A DNA stretch of 64,000 nucleotides from Microbacterium sp. MYb66. GTDB lineage: Bacteria > Actinomycetota > Actinomycetes > Actinomycetales > Microbacteriaceae. Under the pieces are notes generated by a model that saw only the letters and a program-made list of their open reading frames with translations, ran no database searches and was not told the DNA's origin. The stretch spans positions 186,001-250,000 of the forward strand of contig NZ_PCOV01000001.1 of assembly GCF_002979435.1 (NCBI RefSeq), given 5' to 3'. The translations under genes and the position numbers were made by a program. Numbering within the stretch: the stretch's first letter is position 1; every line of letters begins with the position of its first letter. Positions 45,397 to 52,710 of the stretch are shown piece after piece.

Positions 45397-46564
45397 CGTC
45401 CTCGTCCTCGGCAGGGGACAGTGTGGTGGCGAGTCTCCGCACAGCCGCGACGAACGCCGACCGCGGTGCGACGTCGGTGATCGGTCGAGCATGGAGCAGG
45501 GCCGCATCCGCGGCGCGCTGATCGAAAGGGAGGAACGTGACGTCGGTGATGCCCGCGAACCTCTCGAGTGTGCGACGGACCTGACCGCGGGCATCGATGC
45601 CGAGCGGACCGGGTCTGACCTGGTTGACGACCACGACGACGGGCGTGGGCGATGTCAGTCGCCGCAGCTCCGCGTGATCACGGAGGAACCTGCTGATGCC
45701 CAACGGGTCGGCGGAGGCGAGCGCGACGATCACGTCTGCCTCACTCAAGGTCGTCGACGTCGCGGCGTGCCGGCGAGGGCCCGTCAGATCGTACGTGACC
45801 TCGTCGTCCGCATCGAAGGCTCCGGCCACATCGACGACGGTCTCCTCGACCCACTCTCGGCAGGCGCCCAGCGTTGCCCGCAGCCGTGACGATGCCAGCT
45901 CGGGCCAACGGTTCGGCCGGTTGATTCCCGGCAGAACCTCGATGTCGACGCCGCCGGCACTCACGCTCGCCGCGAGCCTGGTCAGCTCCGCCGCGTCCAG
46001 TGCACCGCGCTCCGCACGGCGACAGGCGGCGGCGACCCCCGGAGCGTCGTCGCTCAGTCCGAGAAGCAGGGCGAGCGACGGGGCGACGGTGTCGGCGTCG
46101 ACCAGACCGGTGCGCCGTCCGGTTCGGGCCAATTCCACGGCGAGTTGGATCGCGACCGTGGATCGTCCGGGAGCGCCATGGGAGCCCCAGACAGCGATCA
46201 CGCGATGCGGGGCGCGGATCTGCGGGCGGGCGCCGGCGTCGTCCTCGATGCTCAACGCCGCTGCTATCTCCCACCCGGCTGCGTCGGGCCGTAGGGAACC
46301 GGACAGGCCGAGGCGACCGAGCAGGCGACTGTCCGCGCCGCCGAGAGCGAGAATCCGCACCCCGGCGCGATCACACGTCGAGATCAGCTCGCTCGTCAGG
46401 ATCGACCGCGTGGCCGGGACGATGATCGCCTCGGTGCCTGCGGGCATCTCGACGGCGGAGGTGTTCGGGGGAAGGGTGGCGAGGACGTGGATGCCTTCGA
46501 GCTCGAGTTCGGCTGTCAGCTCGTTCGCGCGGGGTTGCGGGATCGCGACGACGACCGCGGTCAC
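45320..46564 (-). CDS. TadZ/CpaE-like P-loop ATPase (MinD/ParA superfamily) with Arg in the P-loop
   Basis: This 414-aa protein has an N-terminal receiver-like region (residues 1-110; IPQPRANELTAELELEGI) and a MinD-type ATPase domain (residues 120-385). The deviant Walker A reads WGSHGAPGRST, with Arg where Lys is invariant. GLVDADTVAPSLALLLGL and VVVVVNQVRPGP are also present. Such receiver-plus-MinD proteins include pilus-localising TadZ/CpaE and the septum-site protein Ssd. No tadA/B/C or pilin gene is present here. It overlaps the SAF gene by 4 bases and its 3' end overlaps alaA. Confidence 0.78.
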   Translation of the reverse strand: MTAVVVAIPQPRANELTAELELEGIHVLATLPPNTSAVEMPAGTEAIIVPATRSILTSELISTCDRAGVRILALGGADSRLLGRLGLSGSLRPDAAGWEIAAALSIEDDAGARPQIRAPHRVIAVWGSHGAPGRSTVAIQLAVELARTGRRTGLVDADTVAPSLALLLGLSDDAPGVAAACRRAERGALDAAELTRLAASVSAGGVDIEVLPGINRPNRWPELASSRLRATLGACREWVEETVVDVAGAFDADDEVTYDLTGPRRHAATSTTLSEADVIVALASADPLGISRFLRDHAELRRLTSPTPVVVVVNQVRPGPLGIDARGQVRRTLERFAGITDVTFLPFDQRAADAALLHARPITDVAPRSAFVAAVRRLATTLSPAEDEDVTAGSSRGSSPVFRRLRSALGAREG

Positions 46565-47181
46565 GAGCCGGCCCCGACCGGCACCACCGACAGCGCGGAA
46601 CCCCCCGTCAACGCGGCGAGGACATCCGCCACATCGGCCCGATCGATCACGATCTCGAGCCTGGTTCCGGTGTCGGCGAGCATGCCGTCCGCTTCGAGCA
46701 CGTCATGGACGATCACATCCGTGACGAGGATGCGCGGCGCGTCGTAGGCGCGCCCGTCGTCGATCGCCGGCGCCTGCCAGAGCTCGACGACCGTGCCGGT
46801 CTGCACGCCCTCCGGGATACCCGTGCTGCTCTCGATGACGATCGTCGTGGTTCGGCTCCGCTCCGCATCGGTCAGAGCGGAGAGCGGCACGATCTCGCCT
46901 TCGGGGAGGGTGCGTGCCGCGATCCGACCGGACTCGACGTCACCCGGGCCGAGGTAGTCGTCGGCCAATGCGCCCAGACCCACCTCCACCACCTCGAAGT
47001 CACCGGAGGCCAGCGCCTCTCCCTGCGTGATCGTCCGGTTGGCCCGGAGGACCGGTTCCGCATGGTCGGACGCGGCGACGATGAGCCAGACCCCGGTGAT
47101 GGAGAGTGCGACCAGGATGATGCCGACGAGAAAACGGACGTCACCCCAGAAGGCGCGCCGAGGGCGAGAGAGGGAAGCCAT
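46561..47181 (-). CDS. SAF-domain membrane protein (CpaB-like)
   Basis: This 206-aa protein has a single N-terminal helix (FLVGIILVALSITGVWLIV) and an extracytoplasmic SAF domain (VLRANRTITQGEALASGDFEVV; ARTLPEGEIVPLSAL), then a C-terminal beta region (LEIVIDRADVADVLAALTGG). SAF/CpaB proteins belong to Flp-pilus assembly, where they precede cpaE/tadZ as this gene precedes the ATPase. The remaining pilus genes are not in the window. The stop overlaps the ATPase start. Confidence 0.8.
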   Translation of the reverse strand: MASLSRPRRAFWGDVRFLVGIILVALSITGVWLIVAASDHAEPVLRANRTITQGEALASGDFEVVEVGLGALADDYLGPGDVESGRIAARTLPEGEIVPLSALTDAERSRTTTIVIESSTGIPEGVQTGTVVELWQAPAIDDGRAYDAPRILVTDVIVHDVLEADGMLADTGTRLEIVIDRADVADVLAALTGGSALSVVPVGAGS

Positions 47182-47220
47182 GGCGCAATGGTCACAGAAA
47201 TCCTCCCGCTGCCGCGCGAG

Positions 47221-47229
47221 TTATCCACA
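47221..47229 (+). promoter_or_regulatory. Perfect DnaA box
   Basis: TTATCCACA exactly matches the high-affinity DnaA box. It lies between the SAF gene start (47181, minus) and the HTH gene start (47279, plus), where bound DnaA could affect either promoter. The same 13-base context CGAGTTATCCACA recurs at 48192-48204. Confidence 0.6.
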
Positions 47230-47278
47230 GCCCGTGGCCGTCCCGCGACCGAGCGGACGGGTGGGGGAGAATGGGGAC

Positions 47279-47557
47279 ATGGCCGCCTCTTCCGCACGCT
47301 CGCTGCGATTTCTCGCGCCTGCGCAGGTGGCCGAACTGCTGAGTATCGGTGTGGACGAGGTGATCGCACTCGTCCACGAGGGACGACTCCGTGGTGCGCA
47401 ACTGGGCTCACCACCGCGGTGGCGCGTGGAGGAGTCCAGCCTGGAGGACTATCTGGCCGAGGAGTCCGAGAACTCCCGTCGGATGGCGCTGTGGAGACAA
47501 TCGCAGACGGCGAGCTTCCCCGAGGTCTGGGGGACTTCCTCGGCTCACCGCAGTTGA
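47279..47557 (+). CDS. Small excisionase/MerR-like helix-turn-helix protein
   Basis: This 92-aa protein has a DNA-binding HTH_17 fold at residues 8-60 (FLAPAQVAELLSIGVDEVIA, then RGAQLGSPPRWRVEESSLEDYLAEE), followed by a short polar tail. Such proteins bind DNA as small regulators. GAGAAT ends 6 bases before the ATG, a weak form of the leaderless pattern. The last 13 bases overlap the convergent gene 47545-48156. No mobile element surrounds it, so a chromosomal regulator is more likely than a phage excisionase. Confidence 0.8.
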   Translation: MAASSARSLRFLAPAQVAELLSIGVDEVIALVHEGRLRGAQLGSPPRWRVEESSLEDYLAEESENSRRMALWRQSQTASFPEVWGTSSAHRS

Positions 47558-48156
47558 TCGCCGGGAGCCCGCACCGCGATCAGCGATGAGAACGGGATGA
47601 TGCGGAATCCGTTCACCGCGCCTTCGAAGCGCGCCTGTCCCGGATCGTGGGCGGCGAGGTCGAGGTGGTCAGCCGCCGCGCGATCGATCGTGCCGTGGAG
47701 GTCGTCGCCCTGGCGGGTGCTGACGTGGACCGGCACGCGACGCCGAGCGAGGCCTCGCAGTACGAAACCGAACGTCATCCGCTCGCGAAGCGCGGGTCCG
47801 GACTGAGCGGGACCCTCGAGGCTCGCCAGGAGAGTGCCGTGATCTGTCGCGACGCCGGCGATCGCGTGGAGCGGGATGAGCAGGGACGCGGATACCACGT
47901 GCACGCTTCCGGTGCCGCGCGAGGCGACGGCGATCCAATCCGCTCCGAGCGTCTGGAGCGTGACCGGGAGCCGTCGACCGTTCATGAGGTCGACCGTCGC
48001 GTCGGCATTCGCGCTGCAGAGCACTCGCAACCGGGCACGCAGGTCCAATCCCGCGATGCGCAGCCGCTCCGATTCGGCGTCGAGCATCGCGCGCTCCGCC
48101 TCCCACCCCGAAGCCAGTTGGCCTTCGAGGTCTTCGAACAGACGGTCCCAGTGCAT
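47545..48156 (-). CDS. Conserved actinobacterial protein of unknown function
   Basis: This 203-aa protein has a helical N terminus (WDRLFEDLEGQLASGWEAERA), a central part with DATVDLMNGRRLPVTLQTLGADWIAVAS, and a beta-rich C-terminal half ending in GFRIIPFSSLIAVRAP. The region resembles a small SH3-like or Sm-like barrel (repeated short strands, DDLHGTIDRAAADHLDLA). No signal peptide or membrane segment is seen, so it is cytosolic. The function is unknown; it is conserved beside secA in related genomes from memory. Confidence 0.75.
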   Translation of the reverse strand: MHWDRLFEDLEGQLASGWEAERAMLDAESERLRIAGLDLRARLRVLCSANADATVDLMNGRRLPVTLQTLGADWIAVASRGTGSVHVVSASLLIPLHAIAGVATDHGTLLASLEGPAQSGPALRERMTFGFVLRGLARRRVPVHVSTRQGDDLHGTIDRAAADHLDLAAHDPGQARFEGAVNGFRIIPFSSLIAVRAPGDQLR

Positions 48157-48163
48157 CCGTCAG

Positions 48164-48169
48164 AGCGTA
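48164..48169 (-). promoter_or_regulatory. -10 box (TACGCT) of gene 47545-48156
   Basis: The minus-strand TACGCT ends 7 bases before the ATG at 48156. Confidence 0.5.
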
Positions 48170-48195
48170 GGCGACCTCCGCGCGGGACGTACGAG

Positions 48196-48204
48196 TTATC
48201 CACA
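48196..48204 (+). promoter_or_regulatory. Perfect DnaA box
   Basis: A second exact TTATCCACA in the same orientation, 975 bases after the first, lies in the 129-base divergent region between 48156 (minus) and the Rv3235-like gene (plus). Confidence 0.6.
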
Positions 48205-48285
48205 TTCTTCCTCCGTCGTCGCTCGCAGGCGGGAGACGCGGTGCTGTACTGACGACTCGCAGACCTCCCCGACCGAGAGTTCGAC

Positions 48286-48672
48286 ATGACGCCGCACGAG
48301 TACTTCGCACCCCAGCCGACACCGACCATCGAACTGCCGGACCCCGCTCCGCTGCTGCGCAGTCTCACTCACGGCGTGCTCGAAGCGCTCGCCGGGGTAA
48401 GGGAGGTCGATCAGCTCGCCCGGTGGTTCAGCGAGGACGCATTCCGGAGCCTGGTCACCCGGGTGAACCTGTCGGCGAGAGCACGCAGCGCGCGCGGCGT
48501 CGCTCCGGCGCGCCCGACGTTCGAGATCCGGGCGCTGCGGGTGGCTGAGCCACTCGACGGGGTGATCGAGGCCGTCGTCGTCGTGGCCGGCCCTGGGCGC
48601 ACCCGTGCCGTGGCCGTCAGGCTGGAGGGGATCGATCGTCGCTGGCGCGCGACCTCCCTGGCGATTCTCTGA
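48286..48672 (+). CDS. Rv3235-family small protein
   Basis: This 128-aa cytosolic protein has a Pro-rich N terminus (FAPQPTPTIELPDP) and a compact alpha/beta domain with HGVLEALAGVREVDQLARWF and a C-terminal strand pair (GVIEAVVVVAGPGRTRAVAVRLEG). The pattern matches the Rv3235-like family found downstream of secA1 in mycobacteria. The function is unknown; a regulatory role with SecA or cell-wall growth is only a guess from conserved position. It is followed 24 bases later by the kinase gene, which has its own -10 box. Confidence 0.82.
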   Translation: MTPHEYFAPQPTPTIELPDPAPLLRSLTHGVLEALAGVREVDQLARWFSEDAFRSLVTRVNLSARARSARGVAPARPTFEIRALRVAEPLDGVIEAVVVVAGPGRTRAVAVRLEGIDRRWRATSLAIL

Positions 48673-48684
48673 GGAATCTGACCG

Positions 48685-48690
48685 TAGGCT
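48685..48690 (+). promoter_or_regulatory. -10 box (TAGGCT) of the PdtaS-like kinase
   Basis: TAGGCT ends 6 bases before the GTG at 48697, supporting the GTG start. Confidence 0.55.
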
Positions 48691-48696
48691 GGTCAG

Positions 48697-50181
48697 GTGT
48701 CAACCCTCAGTGATCTCGCCCAAGCCCAGGGCCGCCTGACCGACAGCGATGTCGAATGGCTCCACCGTCTCGCCGGCGACGGACAGCTCCTGGCCGACCT
48801 CGCGTCCGCCGACATCGTGATCTGGATCCAGACGGATGATGGCTCGTTCATCGCGGTGGCCCATGCTCGGCCGAGTGGCGCCGCGACCCTGTTCTATCGC
48901 GACATCGTCGGCGAACGGGTTCGCCCGCAGTGGCGCACGCAGGTGCAGGGCGCCTTCGAATCGGCGGAGATCGTCGACTCCTCATCGCCCGACTGGTTCG
49001 AGGAGACCCCGACGCGGGTGCGCGCCGTGCCGATCGTGAGTCAGCGGCGGGGGGCCGAGGCTCCGGCCACCGTCATCGGAGTCGTCACCCGACACACAAA
49101 TCTGGGCGAGGTGCGCACGCCGTCACGCCAGCAGATCACCTTCGACGAGTGCGCCAACGACCTGTTCCGGATGATCGCCGACGGCAGCTTCCCGGATCTC
49201 ACGGCGCCGACCTCGCCGCGACGCGGAGCCCCGCGGGCCTCGGACGGTCTGATCCGCATCGACGTCGACGGGATCACCACGTTCGCCAGCCCCAACGCTC
49301 TCTCGGCCTTCAACCGGATGGGATTCGATGACGAGCTCGAGGGGGAGTCCCTCGCCGAGGTCACGACTCGGCTCGTCCCGCCGTCCCGGCAGGTCGACGA
49401 GTCCCTCCCCGTCGTCGTCACCGGACGCGCGCCGTGGCGCACCGACATCGAGGCGCGAGGCGTCACGGTGTCGTTGCGTGCGATCCCGCTGAAGGACCAC
49501 GGGACGCGCATCGGCGCGATCGTTCTCTGCCGCGACGTGTCGGAGCTGCGCCATCAGGAGCAGGAGCTCATCACCAAGGATGCGACGATCCGTGAGATCC
49601 ATCACCGGGTGAAGAACAACCTGCAGACCGTGGCTTCGCTTCTGCGGATCCAGGCTCGACGCACCCATTCCGACGAAGCCAGGGACGCGCTCACGCAGGC
49701 CATGCGGCGGGTGGACGCGATCGCCGTGGTGCACGACACCCTGGCACAGGGTCTCACGCAGAAGGTCGATTTCGACGAGGTCTTCCACCGCGTGCTCAAG
49801 CTCGTCGCAGAGGTCGCCTCCGCCCCGAACACGCGGGCGCGCACGCAGTCGACGGGACGTTTCGGAGTGCTTCCGAGCGAGTACGCGACACCCCTCGCGC
49901 TCGCCCTCACGGAGGTCGTGACCAACGCCGTCGAGCATGGGCTGGCCGGGCAGGAGGGCGTCGTCACGATCGACGCCAAGCGCACGGAGGAGAATCTGCG
50001 CGTGACGGTGCGCGATACCGGACTCGGCCTGCCGGAAGGGCGGATCGGTCAGGGACTCGGCACCCAGATCATCCGCACGCTCATCCAGGGTGAGCTCGGC
50101 GGCACGATCGAATGGCACGGGAGCGACGGCGAGGGCACCGAGGTGGTCATCGACATTCCGCTGCGCTGGCTCGATCGGTGA
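48697..50181 (+). CDS. pdtaS: Cytosolic sensor histidine kinase, PdtaS-like (HisKA_2)
   Basis: This 494-aa soluble kinase has an N-terminal GAF-like domain (residues 15-150), a PAS-like domain (residues 180-285) and a HisKA_2 dimerisation motif with phospho-acceptor His302 or His303 in REIHHRVKNNLQTVASLLR. A HATPase domain with EVVTNAVEHGL and DTGLGLPEG follows. This layout and the whiB1 neighbour match mycobacterial Rv3220c (PdtaS), which signals to the RNA-binding regulator PdtaR. No membrane helices are present. PdtaR is not in the window. A strong bidirectional terminator follows. Confidence 0.92.
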   Translation: MSTLSDLAQAQGRLTDSDVEWLHRLAGDGQLLADLASADIVIWIQTDDGSFIAVAHARPSGAATLFYRDIVGERVRPQWRTQVQGAFESAEIVDSSSPDWFEETPTRVRAVPIVSQRRGAEAPATVIGVVTRHTNLGEVRTPSRQQITFDECANDLFRMIADGSFPDLTAPTSPRRGAPRASDGLIRIDVDGITTFASPNALSAFNRMGFDDELEGESLAEVTTRLVPPSRQVDESLPVVVTGRAPWRTDIEARGVTVSLRAIPLKDHGTRIGAIVLCRDVSELRHQEQELITKDATIREIHHRVKNNLQTVASLLRIQARRTHSDEARDALTQAMRRVDAIAVVHDTLAQGLTQKVDFDEVFHRVLKLVAEVASAPNTRARTQSTGRFGVLPSEYATPLALALTEVVTNAVEHGLAGQEGVVTIDAKRTEENLRVTVRDTGLGLPEGRIGQGLGTQIIRTLIQGELGGTIEWHGSDGEGTEVVIDIPLRWLDR

Positions 50182-50203
50182 GCGATCCCGCCCCCGAGCA
50201 GAC

Positions 50204-50238
50204 GGAAGCGGCCTGAGAGTCGTTCTCAGGCCGCTTCC
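50204..50238. terminator. Bidirectional terminator between pdtaS and whiB1
   Basis: A perfect 15-bp stem (50204-50218 with 50224-50238, GGAAGCGGCCTGAGA on the left) has a 5-base loop. Both convergent genes end within 25 bases of it. T-tracts are short, but stem stability is high. Confidence 0.85.
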
Positions 50239-50244
50239 GGAAGT

Positions 50245-50493
50245 TCAGGAGGCGCGACGCGCGCGAGCGGCGCGACGCTTCAGGGCGCGGCGCTCATCCT
50301 CGGAGAGGCCGCCCCAGACGCCGGAGTCCTGACTGGTCTCGAGCGCGTACTGCAGGCAGATCTCGGTGACCGTGCACGTGGCGCAGACAGTCTTCGCCTT
50401 CTCGATCTGATCGACGGCCGGGCCGGTGTTCCCCACGGGGAAGAACAGCTCGGGGTCGACAGTCAGGCAGGCGGCCTTATCGCGCCAGTCCAT
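50245..50493 (-). CDS. whiB1: WhiB-family iron-sulfur transcription factor WhiB1
   Basis: This 82-aa protein has cluster cysteines at 9, 37, 40 and 46, the DSGVWGG turn at residues 56-62 and a basic tail RRALKRRAARARRAS. Its short N terminus (DWRDKAACLTVDPELFFPVG) is typical of WhiB1, an essential nitric-oxide-responsive regulator that contacts the main sigma factor. ATG 50493 has a GAGGAG site. The 230-base upstream region is long for this window and may hold regulatory sites. Confidence 0.95.
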   Translation of the reverse strand: MDWRDKAACLTVDPELFFPVGNTGPAVDQIEKAKTVCATCTVTEICLQYALETSQDSGVWGGLSEDERRALKRRAARARRAS

Positions 50494-50547
50494 GGGGGCT
50501 CCTCGGTGTGGATTTCAAGAGATGCCGCGAAGCGACCTCTCGGATTC

Positions 50548-50573
50548 GGGTAGCTGTTCGGGTTCGGCTACCC
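50548..50573. promoter_or_regulatory. Inverted repeat in the whiB1 upstream region
   Basis: GGGTAGC (50548-50554) and GCTACCC (50567-50573) are perfect 7-base arms 12 bases apart, 55-80 bases upstream of the whiB1 ATG. The spacing suits a dimeric regulator. It does not match the CRP consensus reported at mycobacterial whiB1. No convincing -10/-35 for whiB1 was found. Confidence 0.35.
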
Positions 50574-50723
50574 TTTTGAGATGCGGACGGATGCCCGCGA
50601 ATTGTGATGCGAGTGTGAAAGCTCGCCCCACGCCGCTGTGGGAGCACATGACTTTCTCTATTCTGTTACATGAATACCCCGAAATCAAGGGTTTTCTTCA
50701 CGCATCGAACCCCGGGAGACACC

Positions 50724-51110
50724 GTGCGCGCACCTCGACTGGCCTCGGCCGCAGCAGCGGTGCTCGCGCTGGAGGGGATCGCGCTCGTCGTCTTCGCGAT
50801 CATCGAGCTGACGGGCCTCGGCGCGGGTGATGCCGCTTCCCTGCCGACGGCGCTGGCGCTCATCGTGCTCACGCTGATCGGGGCGGCCGCGCTCTTCGCC
50901 TTCGCCGTCGGCGCCCGCGCCGGGCGCTCCTGGGCTCGTTCCGGGGGAGTGGTGTTCCAGGTACTGGCCGTGGCCCTCGCGCTCGCGTCGCTCACGCTGC
51001 AGCCCGTCTCCTGGGCCTTCACCCTCGGCGTCGGTCTCCCCGGGCTCGTCGGGTTCGCTCTGCTGATCTCGAGCGCACGACGTGAAGGCGAGCGCCGCGA
51101 AGCGGACTGA
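50724..51110 (+). CDS. Small four-helix membrane protein of unknown function
   Basis: This 128-aa protein has four transmembrane helices (ALEGIALVVFAIIEL; ALALIVLTLIGAAALFAFAV; GGVVFQVLAVALALASLTL; FTLGVGLPGLVGFALLI) and a charged C terminus. The GTG at 50724 follows a GGGAG site. ATG 50670 is an alternative: a TATTCT box lies 5 bases before it, but the extra 18 codons end in A/T far more often than the gene does. The family is unknown to me; small hydrophobic proteins of this size are common in actinobacteria. Confidence 0.7.
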   Translation: MRAPRLASAAAAVLALEGIALVVFAIIELTGLGAGDAASLPTALALIVLTLIGAAALFAFAVGARAGRSWARSGGVVFQVLAVALALASLTLQPVSWAFTLGVGLPGLVGFALLISSARREGERREAD

Positions 51111-51130
51111 TCCACTGCGGTCGCGCGTGG

Positions 51131-51146
51131 TTCCGCGAATGCGGAA
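51131..51146. terminator. Weak hairpin between convergent genes
   Basis: TTCCGC and GCGGAA form a 6-bp stem with a GAAT loop between the membrane-protein stop (51110) and the bcp stop (51154). No T-tract is present on the plus strand. Confidence 0.3.
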
Positions 51147-51153
51147 GGGAGGC

Positions 51154-51627
51154 TCAGGCGTCGATGCCGAGCTGCTTGCGCAGCCGCGCGACGTGCCCGG
51201 TGGCCTTCACGTTGTACTGAGCGAGAGCGATCTCTCCGTCTTCGTCGACGACGAACGTGGAGCGGATGACTCCTTCGACGACCTTGCCGTAGTTCATCTT
51301 CTCGCCCCATGCTCCGTAGGCGGAGTGGACCGCGTGGTCGGGGTCGCTGAGGAGCGGGAAGGTGAGCGCATCGCGCTCGCGGAACTTCGCGAGGGTTGCC
51401 GGCTCATCGCGCGAGATGCCGATGACCCGATAGCCCGCGCCCTGGAGGGACGAGATGCTGTCGCGGAAGTCGCACGCCTCGGTCGTGCACCCGGGGGTCA
51501 TCGCAGCCGGGTAGAAGTAGAGCACGGTTTTCTGGCCGCGCAGATCCGCGAGTCGGACGGTCTTCCCGTCCTGGTCGAGGAGGGAGAAGTCGGGGGCTGC
51601 GGTTCCGGGTTCCAGGCGCTGAGTCAC
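51154..51627 (-). CDS. bcp: Thioredoxin-dependent thiol peroxidase (Bcp/PrxQ)
   Basis: This 157-aa peroxiredoxin has the peroxidatic Cys47 in the MTPGCTTEACDF motif, with resolving Cys52 five residues later as in the alpha-type PrxQ enzymes. DQDGKTVRLADLRGQKTVLYFYP precedes it. It reduces hydrogen peroxide and organic hydroperoxides using thioredoxin. The GTG start is preceded by a TAGGCT box, so it can be transcribed separately from rsgA, which ends only 9 bases upstream. Confidence 0.95.
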   Translation of the reverse strand: MTQRLEPGTAAPDFSLLDQDGKTVRLADLRGQKTVLYFYPAAMTPGCTTEACDFRDSISSLQGAGYRVIGISRDEPATLAKFRERDALTFPLLSDPDHAVHSAYGAWGEKMNYGKVVEGVIRSTFVVDEDGEIALAQYNVKATGHVARLRKQLGIDA

Positions 51628-51633
51628 CCGTCC

Positions 51634-51639
51634 AGCCTA
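51634..51639 (-). promoter_or_regulatory. -10 box (TAGGCT) of bcp
   Basis: The minus-strand TAGGCT ends 6 bases before the bcp GTG at 51627, overlapping the end of rsgA. Confidence 0.5.
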
Positions 51640-52707
51640 TCGGCCGGGGGCCTGCTCCGCCTTGTCGGCGAAGGTCTGGAGCAGCCGCTGCAGCGAGTCC
51701 AGTCGCGCCCGGCCGGTCTCCCCGAGCTCGCCCCGCTCGGCAGCCTCGATGAGGGCGCAGTCGGGGGCGTCGGCCAGATGAGTGCAGCCCCGCGGGCAGT
51801 TCTTCGCGATCACGGCGAGTTCCGTGAACGCCGCGAGGATATTGGCCGGATCGACGTGTCCGAGTCCGAAGGAGCGCACGCCGGGGGTGTCGATGACCCA
51901 CCCCGTTCCGCGGTCGCCTTCGTACCGCAGCGAGACGGTCGACGAAGAGGTGTGCCGCCCGCGTCCGGTGACCTGGTTCACGTGTCCGGTGGCCCGCAGA
52001 GCCGAGGGCACGAGGGCGTTGACGAGCGTCGACTTGCCCACTCCGGAGTGTCCGACGAAGACCGTGGAGTGTCCGACGAGCGCGTCGCCGATCTCATCGA
52101 GGGGCATCTCGTCCTGTGCGCTGGTGAAGACGCGCAGGTCGAGGCCGTCGAAGTGGGTGAGGAACTCGGTCGGATCGGCGATGTCGGTCTTCGTCACGAC
52201 GAGCAGCGGCCGGATGCCCGCATCGAGTGCTGCGACGAGGTAGCGGTCGACGAGGCGGGCGCGCGGCTCGGGGTCGGCGGCCGCGACGACGACGAGCATC
52301 TGATCGGCGTTCGCGACGATCACCCGCTCCACCTGGTCGGTGTCGTCGGCGCTGCGGCGCAGGAGGGAGGTGCGCTCCACGATGCCGACGATCCGCGCCA
52401 GCGTGCCCTCGTCTCCGGACGTGTCGCCGACCACGCGTGCCTGATCACCGGTCACGATCGGCATTCGCCGAAGCTCCCGGGCTCGGGTCGTGGTGATCAT
52501 GCGCTCGTCGTCGGTGTCTTCGCCGAGGAGCACCGAATAGCGACCGCGGTCGACGCCGAGCACCCGACCCACCTGGGCGTCCTCATGCGCAGGGCGCCGC
52601 TTCGTCCGGGGACGGTTCGCCTTGGGATTGGGGCGCGTCCGGATGCTGCTCTCGTCAAAATCCTCGAAGTCGTCTTCGAGGTCGTCCGCGTCGTCGAGCC
52701 AGCTCAT
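51637..52707 (-). CDS. rsgA: Ribosome small-subunit GTPase RsgA (YjeQ/EngC)
   Basis: This 356-aa GTPase matures the 30S subunit. It has an N-terminal OB-fold (residues 60-135), the circularly permuted G domain with G4 VVTKTD before G1 GHSGVGKSTLVNAL, G3 DTPGVRSFGL and a C-terminal zinc knuckle (CPRGCTHLADAPDC). The acidic N-terminal extension DDADDLEDDFEDFDE is typical of actinobacterial members. It starts 3 bases after the aroA stop, so the two are probably one transcript; the same pairing occurs in mycobacteria (Rv3227-Rv3228). Confidence 0.95.
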   Translation of the reverse strand: MSWLDDADDLEDDFEDFDESSIRTRPNPKANRPRTKRRPAHEDAQVGRVLGVDRGRYSVLLGEDTDDERMITTTRARELRRMPIVTGDQARVVGDTSGDEGTLARIVGIVERTSLLRRSADDTDQVERVIVANADQMLVVVAAADPEPRARLVDRYLVAALDAGIRPLLVVTKTDIADPTEFLTHFDGLDLRVFTSAQDEMPLDEIGDALVGHSTVFVGHSGVGKSTLVNALVPSALRATGHVNQVTGRGRHTSSSTVSLRYEGDRGTGWVIDTPGVRSFGLGHVDPANILAAFTELAVIAKNCPRGCTHLADAPDCALIEAAERGELGETGRARLDSLQRLLQTFADKAEQAPGR

Positions 52708-52710
52708 CCG

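Noticed and set aside
47221-48204. DnaA boxes considered as a replication origin
   Set aside because: Only two boxes and no AT-rich unwinding region are visible, and dnaA, dnaN, gyrB and recF are absent. A regulatory or titration role is more likely.
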